Assembly: GCA_964465945.1 (NCBI GenBank) | Contig: CAYXMM010000006.1 | Coordinates: 62,001-126,000 of the forward strand | Direction: 5' to 3' | DNA: 64,000 nt | Source: JAJRPT01 sp964465945 | GTDB taxonomy: Bacteria; Bacteroidota; Ignavibacteria; Kapaibacteriales; UBA2268 | Shown: positions 57,701 through 64,000 of the stretch, in pieces | Layout of the letters: every line of letters starts with the position of its first letter | How positions within the stretch are numbered: position 1 is the stretch's first letter | The notes under the pieces: model-generated | The model's input: the letters and a program-made list of their open reading frames with translations, nothing else | The model's database searches: none | What the model was told of the DNA's origin: nothing | Position numbers and translations under genes: made by a program

Positions 57701-59600
57701 TTGCTGCTGCTGCATTAACATCAGCATTCATAATTGTATTGTTTTGAATGTCATTTGTAGTAATAGATTCATCTGCAATAACACCGCCATTAATTGTAGA
57801 TGTAGTCCACGCAGTTCCACCAGCATTTTTAATAATTACTTCGTTTGCTGCACCTTGTGCTGGATCTAATCTTACTTCATCACCGATAGTTCCATCACCA
57901 GTAATTAAGCCGTCAGTTTCAACTGTACCTGGCATCCATTCTAAATTTGCACCATTATAACCTAAAACATATCCATTAACTGCAGCGTTATTTGCAAGTA
58001 TTTTTGGCTCAGTAACAGCGTCATCAGCTAATTTACCATTTGTAACTGCTAAGTTATTGATTTTTGCAGTTGTTACACCTAAATCAGCAATACCAACTGT
58101 AGCAGCTGTTGAGTTGTTATAAGTAAATGGTATGATACCATCGCCTTGAGTTAAATTGTTATTTAATTTACCAATAATATTACCATTAACTGTTAAGTTA
58201 TTACCCACAGTTAAGTTATTAGTAAATGTACCATTAGTTGCAGTTAAATTTGTTACAGTCAAATTAGTGATTGTCATATTAGTAAAAGTACCATTAGTAT
58301 ATGACAAGTTAGTTCCACTAATATTAGCAACAGCACCTGTTCCAATAGTAGCATTGGTATAGTTTAAGCCAGTACCAGTTGCATTTGTAATAGTTCCACT
58401 AGTATAATTAACATTTGTACCTCTTAAATTTGTAGCAGTTGCACTTGTAATCATACCAGTGTCAGCAGTTAAGCCGTTAGTGATTGTAACACCATTATTA
58501 GCAGTTACTGCGTCAGTGAAAGTTGAAGCGCCTGTTACATTCAAATTGTTGTTCAACATTACATCGCCAGTGATATCAGCACCATTAGCTGTAATAGTTA
58601 ACATATCATTTAATGTAGTAGTGCCATCAACAGTTAATGTACCATTATTAAGTTGATTACCAGTAACTTGTACATCATTATTAAATGTAGAAGAACCATT
58701 TACAACTAAAGTATTATTTGCTGTTGTAGCACCTTGTAAAGTTGACATCCCATTAACAGTTAAATCTGTTCCTACATTTACTGTAGTTGCAGTAGTAACA
58801 CTATTAAAGTTAAAATCATCAGTATTATCCATCAAATCATCAGTGATTTGGTGTAAAGCAATATTACCATTTAAAATAGTTCTGCTTGCAATTTTTTGAG
58901 AAATTACAGCACCATCAGCAATTCTGTCCGTTCTAACAGCACCTGGAGCAATTAACGGGTCTGGGTAAGAGCCAGTTAAATCACCACTTGCAGGACCAGA
59001 TGGAGGCGTTGTAACATTAGGAGCCAATTTGTCTTGAGTAATAGAACCTGGCTCAATTGATTCTAAAATTTTATCAGGGTCGATTTGTGGATTAGGGTAA
59101 GTTCCCATTAAATCTCCACCAGCTGGACCAATTGGTAAAGCTTGGATACCCGGAGCTAATTTAGCTTGAGTAACACTTCCGTCTGCTACTTCTAAAGCAT
59201 AAGAAGCTTTATCAGCATTTAAAGCATAAGCAGAAGAAGTTAATGGAACTCTCGCAGTTGGAGTACCATTATTACCAATTTTTACTTGCACATAATATGG
59301 TTTGTCAAAAGCTAAATCTAAAGCTTCAGTTCCTGAGCCAAGATTAACACTGAAATAACCATTTACTACGTCAACTTGGAATTGGTCTGACCAAATTGCA
59401 ACGCCACCTGTTGGTTGATCAAAAATCTCTACAAATACTGGTTGACTTACTGCGTTAACCGGCACTGGAGGATTTTGAGTATTATCCCAAAGGTTACCTG
59501 AGAAATTCAATAATTTTGGCACTTGTGCCAAAACCTGAGTAGAAGGAATAGATAACAATCCTAAGATAGCTATCAATCCAAGAAGAAACAATTTCTTCAT
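51711..59600 (-). CDS. Giant tail-fibre-like repeat protein, interrupted by an assembly gap
   Basis: About 2629 residues as assembled, from ATG 59600 (GGAG upstream, signal peptide ending near VLAQ); an ATG 48 bp earlier gives no better signal. Residues about 20-130 are an N-terminal module (VPKLLNFSGNLWD, VFVEIFDQPTGG, VNLGSG) known from fibre-like proteins. The body is a Thr/Asn/Gly/Ala-rich solenoid with units such as TLNVTGATTL and TTADIDGGTID. Four modules contain QLPTAKAxWDL, a motif common in phage tail-fibre-like proteins. The C-terminus ends GGGVWYRIN. I see no T9SS sorting domain. True length is unknown because of the N gap. It follows a 190-residue T9SS protein on the same strand, probably in one operon, and likely builds a surface filament. 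Confidence 0.86.
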   Translation of the reverse strand: MKKLFLLGLIAILGLLSIPSTQVLAQVPKLLNFSGNLWDNTQNPPVPVNAVSQPVFVEIFDQPTGGVAIWSDQFQVDVVNGYFSVNLGSGTEALDLAFDKPYYVQVKIGNNGTPTARVPLTSSAYALNADKASYALEVADGSVTQAKLAPGIQALPIGPAGGDLMGTYPNPQIDPDKILESIEPGSITQDKLAPNVTTPPSGPASGDLTGSYPDPLIAPGAVRTDRIADGAVISQKIASRTILNGNIALHQITDDLMDNTDDFNFNSVTTATTVNVGTDLTVNGMSTLQGATTANNTLVVNGSSTFNNDVQVTGNQLNNGTLTVDGTTTLNDMLTITANGADITGDVMLNNNLNVTGASTFTDAVTANNGVTITNGLTADTGMITSATATNLRGTNVNYTSGTITNATGTGLNYTNATIGTGAVANISGTNLSYTNGTFTNMTITNLTVTNLTATNGTFTNNLTVGNNLTVNGNIIGKLNNNLTQGDGIIPFTYNNSTAATVGIADLGVTTAKINNLAVTNGKLADDAVTEPKILANNAAVNGYVLGYNGANLEWMPGTVETDGLITGDGTIGDEVRLDPAQGAANEVIIKNAGGTAWTTSTINGGVIADESITTNDIQNNTIMNADVNAAAAIAYSKLDLASSILSSDIFDGTIATADIGNAQVTAVKVSSTGVGAGNVLISDGAGSATWTNDPLALDYAGTYAGTGDAFSITHNGTTGKVMNLSKTDIGNNSPVLDLNGNNLLFEAIGTSSAGTYTAQIKNTTVNGRGLLIEGNSVNSTGQNDATDADNAVLVVRNTSAGNPGFPIAGAEGKTAIKTYGDIWANSAIGGNTVIGLERIIIGTGATSVTMTPPANVGDPLNFSDDVEIGSSTTSADLNVWGDIWAQGTVTGSSISFTSATFDNINITNTLGVGGVTTLAGALNANAGLTTNAATITTADINGGTIDAVAINGSAIGGTTAAAASFTTLNASNATMLGSSLNVTGATTLAGLTATSASITGNSNVDGDLVVDDNFSFTGGQTVDEIVTTITGASTNMQLPTAKATWDLVNSITADNGLTNNSGTMELGGTLNKNTNVMNGGFNLTIGSTTFMNGGNVSTAGNLATTGTLKVDGASTLAGLTATSGSFGTTLEVDGTTQLDGATTINNTLGVTGATTLAGLTATSGSFGTTLEVDGTTQLDGATTINNTLGVTGATTLAGLTASSASVTGNSTLNGDVNVGGNFNFDAGQTVNEIVTTITGASTHNQLPTAKATWDLVDNLSATNGIIETSGTFKLGGALTESTTISTGSNNLEISGTGNVVLSNGGGLYVDNQATFGTSSTPANVVFTNGNVTLNTSTMTLTTGDLKLTSGNATIGGTLNVTGKTTLGNVTASAATLTTADIDGGTIDGVAINSATIGGTTAGAASFTTLNASGATTLASTLNVTGATTLGNVTASAATLTTADIDGGTIDGVVINSATIGGTTAGAASFTTLNASGATTLASTLNVTGATTLGNVTASAATLTTADINGGTIDGVAINSATIGGTTAGAASFTTLNASGATTLASTLNVTGATTLGNVTASAATLTTADIDGGTIDGVVINSATIGGTTAGAASFTTLNASGATTLASTLNVTGATTLGNVTASAATLTTADINGGTIDATTIGGSTAAAASFTNVNATGTLNFDAGQSVDEIVTAVSSTSTNMQLPTAKATWDLVNNIPVKNGLTNSSGTIMLGGNLTQNTTVTNNGFSLTVDGSAGDVVVSSTGVLSAGNGLDVTTANLTVGGTKFIVDQSNGNISSDGTLNVKGDATLGDAATTDQVIINASMDIKNSITNTSSNNGGRVNISDADGLSVTGDYFSTGGDIELTNGNITLTNGNITTSDGNVTVGGTGNLNVTGTGGIQNSSVTQPVLVSDTDGLDIRGNLTNGSSSLTLLDNDGIKLTSTSGVAVTGPLTASSTLAVTGNATFNGNVTLGDAAGDVITSTGAFTASNGATVNNAVLDVNAGLTANAATLTTADIDGGTIDATTIGGSTAAAASFTTLNVSGNSTLANVTATAATLTTADINGGTIDATTIGGSTAAAASFTNVNATGTLNFDAGQSVDEISTTISAASTNSQLPTAKAVWDLAISVPAANNGLTNNSNTFQLGGNLNQNTTVTNNGFSLTFDGSANDVVIASNGGLTAGAATLTTAEINGGNITGVTXXXXXXXXXXXXXXXXXXXXXXXXXXXXXXXXXXIGNTTAAAASFTTINASGNLTGNAATFTTLSLSGGSLTGLTNVSATNGTFTNLNNTTIGNTTAAAASFTTINASGNLTGNAATFTTLSLSGGSLTGLTNVSATNGTFTNLNNTTIGNTTAAAATFTTLNTTGATTLGSTLAVTSTATFSGSSTFTSNVTLGDAAGDAISSNGIFTATNGLIVSGGTANKYISGSDITGANIGIALTSGTTANAHNAAFIQLTDGAANSDATTGFAIDGSALNRPYGFNIKTSQSPTASGAGNSIANTIYANTSDVSDIALDIDAGAGADGDGIALNIQETSGSTSSSFTAIKVNAGKLVWSIKSDYDADANVTLDGAYTMHIIDVDHTAGHTIELPTATAIEGQIVYIAYIDAVASDDATVTSTGTIVGDVTLGQAGETAIYIFGGGVWYRIN
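52601..52954 (-). repeat. 171-bp tandem repeats beside the assembly gap
   Basis: TATTACCAA recurs at 52601, 52772 and 52943, exactly 171 bp (57 residues) apart, with near-identical DNA between. The third unit runs into the N gap, so further copies are probably missing. Confidence 0.88.
52955..53054. other. Assembly gap (100 N)
   Basis: Exactly 100 Ns, a typical placeholder length, inside tandem repeats of the fibre gene. The real distance is unknown and the frame across the gap is only coincidentally open. Confidence 0.98.
54721..55490 (-). repeat. 189-bp tandem repeats in the fibre gene
   Basis: GCTGCAGACGCTGTTAC starts at 54721 (partial), 54910, 55099, 55288 and 55477, exactly 189 bp (63 residues) apart. 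The intervening DNA is nearly identical, differing mainly at a few alternating positions (ATTAATTAC versus ATTAATTGC), which indicates recent expansion by unequal recombination. Confidence 0.92.
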
Positions 59601-59657
59601 TCTATTTACTCCAAAACATTTGTTAAACATAAATTTTTTCAATTTCATTATAAAATA

Positions 59658-60230
59658 TTATCTTGAAACAACCATTGTGTTTCTTAAAGTATATTGACCT
59701 GCGAAAGCTGTAGAACCACCAACTGGGTCAGCAGTTAATTCATATAAATAAGTTCCATTTACTGCAACTTGTCCGTCTTTTGCAAGGACATTCCAAGAAA
59801 CAGATTGGTCGCCTTTACCTAAATATCCATTAAATACTTCAGCTACTAAAGCACCATTTAAGTTGTATACTTTTAATGATACATTTGCTGCACTTTCTAA
59901 TGTGAATTTAATTTCTGTATAATCTTTCACTGGGTTAGGAAAATTTTTAATTCTTCTTTCTTGTGACGCGAAAGGATTATCATCAACACCTAAGCTGATT
60001 AAATCAATCGGGCTCCAGAATCCCCAGAAAGCATCATTACCATCTGCTTTGACTGCACCAACAATAGATTGACCAAAACTTGCTTGAAGTTTATATTCTG
60101 AACCTGCATCTGACATAATTGCACCAGAGTTAATACCTGCGTTCATTTTAAGCAAGGTAGGTTCTTGGGAATGCAAAACTAAAGTTACTAGCAATAACAC
60201 TGCTGTTACTATAATTTTATTAACTTTCAT
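59658..60230 (-). CDS. Secreted T9SS type A sorting-domain protein
   Basis: A 190-residue protein: signal peptide (ending near LVLHSQ), a short region with SGAIMSDAGSEYKLQASFGQSIVG (residues 34-60), and a T9SS type A sorting domain from IKNFPNPVKDYTEI (about residue 95) through VYNLNGALV to the end. More than half of the protein is the sorting domain. The segment AGSEYKLQASFGQ resembles short N-terminal modules of other small T9SS proteins. It precedes the giant fibre gene by 57 bp, so the two are probably co-transcribed, and it may act as anchor or nucleator for the fibre (inference). A nested dyad lies 45 bp upstream. Confidence 0.87.
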   Translation of the reverse strand: MKVNKIIVTAVLLLVTLVLHSQEPTLLKMNAGINSGAIMSDAGSEYKLQASFGQSIVGAVKADGNDAFWGFWSPIDLISLGVDDNPFASQERRIKNFPNPVKDYTEIKFTLESAANVSLKVYNLNGALVAEVFNGYLGKGDQSVSWNVLAKDGQVAVNGTYLYELTADPVGGSTAFAGQYTLRNTMVVSR

Positions 60231-60274
60231 TATAACACCTTTAAAAATTTAATATTCATATCAAAAATTACTAC

Positions 60275-60304
60275 ACATTCATAGAATGCGCATTTTCAGA
60301 ATGT
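60275..60304. promoter_or_regulatory. Nested dyad upstream of the fibre operon
   Basis: An inner 10-bp palindrome AATGCGCATT (60285-60294) is flanked, at exactly 4 bp on each side, by the inverted arms ACATTC and GAATGT. It lies 45-74 bp before ATG 60230, a suitable place for a dimeric or tetrameric regulator. The rest of the 296-bp intergenic region is AT-rich and shows nothing further. Confidence 0.5.
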
Positions 60305-60526
60305 ACAAAATTAAGAAAAATTTCTAATAATCATTAAAAAATGTTAAGAATTTTTAAAAATTATTCTTCTATAACTTTTCTAATAAACAAAATTATAGAA
60401 AAATAATGAAATTGCAAATTATTTATGAATATTTTTTCATAAATATCTAAGAATTTATACTTATTTTTGAAAATATATTTCACCATTATTACTAACTTAT
60501 TATTATAATAATACTTATATAAGAAT

Positions 60527-61756
60527 ATGAATGAACCAAGTAAAAAGATTATATTCTTAAAACACCACTTTTATAGCATAATAAGTGTTGATATTTCATT
60601 TAAAAATACTCTTTCTCAAATAACTAATCAATACTTCAAAGTTAATAAACAAATTGGTTCAAAAGACCGCAAAGTATTATCAGAACTTATTTACACTTAT
60701 TTTAGATATAAATTTACAATAGATAATTTTCCAAATAACTATATTGATAAAAAATTTGAAATAGTTTTTCATTTTTCTAAAAAAGTGTTAAGTAAATCTG
60801 ACACATTTCAATATATTATGCAAGAATGGCTGAACTATTCTAATAATTTAGACATTGATTTTAATAGCACCAACGGAATTTTTAAAAATATCACACAGAG
60901 TTTTGATTTAATACCAAAACTATATAGAAATGAATTTTTGAAGCTCGACATTGATACAATTCATACTATTTTCTCAAAATCACCTATAACTATAAGACCT
61001 GCATACTCAAATTTAAAAAATGAAAACTATTTACATACACTTAAAGCTAATAATTTTGATTTTGAGTTGATTGAAGAAACAAATTCATTAAATATTGTAA
61101 CATTTAATAGTTTTGAACAATTATTTAAAGATAACAACTTGCCTTATGAAGTTCAAGATAATGGAAGTATTCTACTATCAAAGTATATTGCATCATTAGA
61201 TAAAAATTCAATTTTAGATGCTTGTGCTGGTTCTGGTGGTAAATCGCTTTCAATTAAGTATTTTAATTCTAAACCTGAAATTGACTTATATGATACCAAC
61301 ACTAATCGACTAAAAGAGTTTAATAATCGTAATAATAAGTTTAGTGGATTAAAACTTCTTATTCAATTAGATAAATCGAAAAAATATGATATTGTTTTAA
61401 TTGACGCTCCTTGCACAGGAAGTGGGACAATTCGCAGAAACCCTGATAAACAATATACAATAGATGAAGACATTATAACAGAGTATAATACGTTGCAAAA
61501 TCAGATATTAGAAACTTATTCTATTTATGTAAAAAAAGGTGGAATATTAATTTATATTACTTGCTCATTATTTGAAAAGGAGAATATTTCAGTTATAAAT
61601 AAATTTTTAAACTCCAATAATGATTTTATTGGAGATGAAATAACAAGTAATATAATTACAAATAATTCATTAAAAATCACTAATTTTGCATATCAATTAA
61701 TTCCAAATAAATATAATGGTGATATATTCTTTATATCACAATTAAGAAAGTGTTAA
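60527..61756 (+). CDS. RsmB/NOP family RNA (cytosine-5) methyltransferase
   Basis: A 409-residue SAM-dependent methyltransferase that makes m5C in RNA, probably 16S rRNA. An N-terminal NusB/RsmB-like helical region (QIGSKDRKVLSELIYTYFRY) precedes the catalytic domain: SAM motif LDACAGSGGKSLS (near residue 229), DAPCTGSG with Cys296, and ITCS with Cys346. Both cysteines of the m5C mechanism are present. The length is close to RsmB (about 430), but the N-terminal domain is divergent, so RsmB versus RsmF-like function is open. The next gene starts 7 bp after its stop. Confidence 0.9.
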   Translation: MNEPSKKIIFLKHHFYSIISVDISFKNTLSQITNQYFKVNKQIGSKDRKVLSELIYTYFRYKFTIDNFPNNYIDKKFEIVFHFSKKVLSKSDTFQYIMQEWLNYSNNLDIDFNSTNGIFKNITQSFDLIPKLYRNEFLKLDIDTIHTIFSKSPITIRPAYSNLKNENYLHTLKANNFDFELIEETNSLNIVTFNSFEQLFKDNNLPYEVQDNGSILLSKYIASLDKNSILDACAGSGGKSLSIKYFNSKPEIDLYDTNTNRLKEFNNRNNKFSGLKLLIQLDKSKKYDIVLIDAPCTGSGTIRRNPDKQYTIDEDIITEYNTLQNQILETYSIYVKKGGILIYITCSLFEKENISVINKFLNSNNDFIGDEITSNIITNNSLKITNFAYQLIPNKYNGDIFFISQLRKC

Positions 61757-61763
61757 ACTAAAA

Positions 61764-63467
61764 ATGATACCTATCAATAACAAAATCGAATCTATCTGGC
61801 ATCAGAAGTATGTGGTTATTGATGTTGAAACGACAGGACACAGTCCAACCGATCATAGAATTATTGAAATTGCTTATGTATTAATTGAAGGCGGGGAAAT
61901 AATAAAAGAATTCTCCTCTTTGATAAATCCACATCAATTCATCCCTGTTTTCATTTCCAATATGACTGGAATTTCTAACGATATGGTTTATACAGCTCCT
62001 GAATCGAAAGAGGCGATGAAATCACTTTCTGAAATTCTTAATCAGAATGATGTTATTTTTGTAGCGCACAATGTAAACTTTGATTTAAAATTCGTTCAAG
62101 ATACTTTTTCTCGCGACGGATACCATTTCCCTTCAATCGCTAAATTATGCACTTATAAGCTTGCGAAAAATTTATTACCAACTGAACAGAAGAAGAATGT
62201 TGGGGCTTTGGCGAATTACTTTAATATTAAAATTAAAGATAGACACCGTGCCTTAGGTGATGCAAAGGCAACAGCTTTAATTTTAATTGAATTATTAGAG
62301 ATTTTAGAAAAAAAGCATGGTTTTACAGATATTTTACAAGTTCTAAATTTCCATGATAAAAAGAATAATGCACAAAGAATAAAAAACAAACTTAATCCTG
62401 ATATTTTAATTAAATTACAAAATTTACCAAACGCTCCTGGAGTTTATAAATTTTTTGATGAAGGGAATAATATAATTTATATTGGAAAATCAATCGACTT
62501 AAAATCAAGAATAAATTCATACTTCCAAAATGGAGCTATACGAGCAAGAAAAGAGATTGAATTAATTAATTGTATTCATAATATTGAAATAATTGAAACT
62601 AATACAGAATTATCTGCTCTTTTATTAGAAAATAAATTAATAAAAGAATTTAAACCTTATTTTAATAAAAAACAAAAATTAACTACAAAATATCCTTTTA
62701 TTAAATTATCTTATAATGAATTATTTCCAAAAATATTTATTACTGAAAATATTGAAAATGATGGAGCAGAATATTTTGGACCATTCAGAAATGTTAGTTT
62801 AACAGAAAATTTAATTAAAATAATTGATAATAATTTTAAATTAATTAAATGCGTGAGTCATGATAGTTATAAATTATGCACTCATTGTATTTATAATAAA
62901 TTACACCGCTGTTTGGTACCCGAGGATATACATAATAATAATAAAAATTACTCTCTTGAATTAAAAAATGTAAAAGATTTTTTAAATGGTTTTTCTGATT
63001 CATTAATTAATGAATTAGAAAATATTATGATTAATTATGCTAATAATTTAAAATACGAAGAAGCTGCAATATTAAGAGACCAAATTAAAGACTTAAAATT
63101 ACTATATGATAAATGCCAAAACTTACCTACTGCGATAAATAAAAATAATTTTATTTTTATGACCGTAGAAAACTCAAGAGATAAAACAATTAATTATTAT
63201 TTTATTTCTAATGGTATTTTAAAATTAGAAAAAACTATAGGAAAACTTGCTAATTATAATTTCGAAGAAATATTAAATAATATTTATTTTAATAATATTT
63301 ATTATGAAGAAAAATATAATGAAATAGTAATAGAAGAAATGAGAATTGTTAATTCCTGGTTACATAAAAATAAGGATAATGGATATTTAATTCAAATAAA
63401 AAATAAAAGTATTGAAGAAATAAGCAATGAATTAAAAAATAATATTAAATATTTATCCTTTAATTAA
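61764..63467 (+). CDS. DEDDh exonuclease fused to a UvrC-like GIY-YIG nuclease
   Basis: A 567-residue two-domain DNA-processing protein. Residues about 10-185 are a DnaQ/epsilon-type 3'-5' exonuclease: VVIDVETTG (acidic pair), HNVNFD and HRALGDAKAT (His and Asp of DEDDh). After a linker, residues about 220-305 form a GIY-YIG nuclease (APGVYKFFDE, IYIGKSIDLKSRINSYF), followed by a UvrC-like Cys region (CTHCIYNKLHRC) and a UVR-like helical pair (NLKYEEAAILRDQIKDL). It lacks the RNase H-like and HhH parts of UvrC. Such fusions occur in several phyla and resemble Cho; a DNA repair role is likely. It is convergent with prfA. Confidence 0.92.
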   Translation: MIPINNKIESIWHQKYVVIDVETTGHSPTDHRIIEIAYVLIEGGEIIKEFSSLINPHQFIPVFISNMTGISNDMVYTAPESKEAMKSLSEILNQNDVIFVAHNVNFDLKFVQDTFSRDGYHFPSIAKLCTYKLAKNLLPTEQKKNVGALANYFNIKIKDRHRALGDAKATALILIELLEILEKKHGFTDILQVLNFHDKKNNAQRIKNKLNPDILIKLQNLPNAPGVYKFFDEGNNIIYIGKSIDLKSRINSYFQNGAIRARKEIELINCIHNIEIIETNTELSALLLENKLIKEFKPYFNKKQKLTTKYPFIKLSYNELFPKIFITENIENDGAEYFGPFRNVSLTENLIKIIDNNFKLIKCVSHDSYKLCTHCIYNKLHRCLVPEDIHNNNKNYSLELKNVKDFLNGFSDSLINELENIMINYANNLKYEEAAILRDQIKDLKLLYDKCQNLPTAINKNNFIFMTVENSRDKTINYYFISNGILKLEKTIGKLANYNFEEILNNIYFNNIYYEEKYNEIVIEEMRIVNSWLHKNKDNGYLIQIKNKSIEEISNELKNNIKYLSFN

Positions 63468-63468
63468 T

Positions 63469-64000
63469 TTATATCATTCCTTGTTTTAATAATTCTGTTC
63501 TTTCTGCCATTTGTAAATTTTCAATTACTGAATCTAAATTACCTTCCATAATTTCTTTTAAAGGATAATTCTTTGAATCTCCTTCAAGCCGATGATCTGT
63601 AAATCTATTTTGTGGGTAATTATATGTCCTTACCTTTTCTGACCTATCCCCAGACTTAACCATACTCTTTCTCTGAGAAGATATGTCGCCTACTTGTTTT
63701 TCTAATTCCAGCTCATAAAGTCTTGTTCTAAGAACCTTCATTGCCTTCTGTCTATTTTTTAATTGTGAACGTTCTTCTTGACAAGAAACCACAATACCTG
63801 TTGGAATATGTACCATTCTTACTGCTGTTTCAACTTTATTAACGTTCTGCCCACCTTTCCCCCCAGACCTAAATATATCAATTCTTAAATCTTCGTCTCT
63901 TATCTCAACATCAACATCTTCAGCTTCTGGTAACACAGCAACAGTAGCAGCAGAAGTATGCACTCTACCGCTTGCTTCAGTTTCAGGGACTCTTTGAACT
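63469..64000 (-). CDS. prfA: Peptide chain release factor 1, N-terminal part outside window
   Basis: The C-terminal roughly 177 residues of RF1, whose 5' end lies beyond the right edge. The visible part begins with VQRVPETEASGRVHTSAATV, which carries the RF1-type PxT codon-recognition motif (PET) rather than the SPF of RF2. The catalytic GGQ is in SGGKGGQNVNKVET. It terminates translation at UAA and UAG. The C-terminus (ENLQMAERTELLKQGM) is complete. The gene stops 1 bp from the end of the convergent exonuclease gene. Confidence 0.96.
   Translation of the reverse strand, partial: VQRVPETEASGRVHTSAATVAVLPEAEDVDVEIRDEDLRIDIFRSGGKGGQNVNKVETAVRMVHIPTGIVVSCQEERSQLKNRQKAMKVLRTRLYELELEKQVGDISSQRKSMVKSGDRSEKVRTYNYPQNRFTDHRLEGDSKNYPLKEIMEGNLDSVIENLQMAERTELLKQGMI

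Noticed and set aside
52366..58656. Plus-strand open frames (up to 332 residues) across the fibre gene.
   Set aside because: They mirror the repeat structure of the minus-strand gene, and the longest one even crosses the N gap.

Overview
The window is AT-rich and densely coded. It has small gaps between genes, many ATGA or 1-bp overlaps, and recognisable AGGAG/AAGGAG ribosome binding sites. Several large secreted proteins end in type IX secretion (T9SS) C-terminal sorting domains, and FixI/CcoI, S41, M16 and UmuD-like families are present. This points to the Bacteroidota/Ignavibacteriota/Chlorobiota (FCB) branch. The frequent Shine-Dalgarno sequences suggest an Ignavibacteria- or Kapabacteria-like lineage rather than a typical Bacteroides, but this is inference. 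A 100-N gap inside a repetitive gene (52955-53054) shows a scaffolded, probably metagenomic, assembly.

Layout: (1) 1-4151, minus: an overlapping operon encoding a tail-fibre-like secreted protein with a (AT)10 tract inside its signal peptide, a small lipoprotein and a metzincin protease that runs off the left edge. (2) 4290-6662, minus: a CcoI/FixI-type copper P-type ATPase; divergent from it is a secreted M16 peptidase (6835-9780). (3) 9856-17450: a tandem cassette region. Three copies of a roughly 0.4-0.5 kb noncoding repeat each precede a gene set. Two sets are paralogous pairs (secreted Cys-rich protein, hairpin plus T-run, then an Asp-box beta-propeller with a T9SS tail). The third set is a frameshifted lipoprotein with a glycine-zipper tail plus a small membrane protein. 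(4) 18894-21825: FAH-family enzyme, outer-membrane-type lipoprotein and NAD kinase, overlapping. (5) 21834-23952: a UmuD-like protein with Glu replacing the catalytic Ser, a GT2 glycosyltransferase with its DUF2304 partner, and a rhodanese lipoprotein. (6) 24052-28935: HD protein, SRPBCC/GyrI-like protein, MnmE, PspA and a YbjN-like protein. (7) 29083-34581: a VOC protein, a gene split by a frameshift at an (AT)6 tract, and an overlapping pair of S41 protease and a GT-C/TPR membrane protein. (8) 34694-60230, minus: a surface-structure region with a 5265-residue Ig-like/LamG T9SS protein, a 305-residue secreted protein, a repeat-built fibre of about 2600 residues and a 190-residue T9SS protein. 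Palindromic operator-like sites lie upstream of two of these units. (9) 60527-64000: an RNA m5C methyltransferase, an exonuclease/GIY-YIG fusion and the 3' part of prfA.

Most unusual signals: two genes carry AT-dinucleotide tracts where slippage would switch the frame, one of them apparently OFF in this assembly. A duplicated T9SS cassette region has near-identical sorting-domain DNA. An otherwise colinear UmuD homologue lacks its nucleophile. A giant repeat fibre without a visible sorting domain sits next to a small protein that has one.
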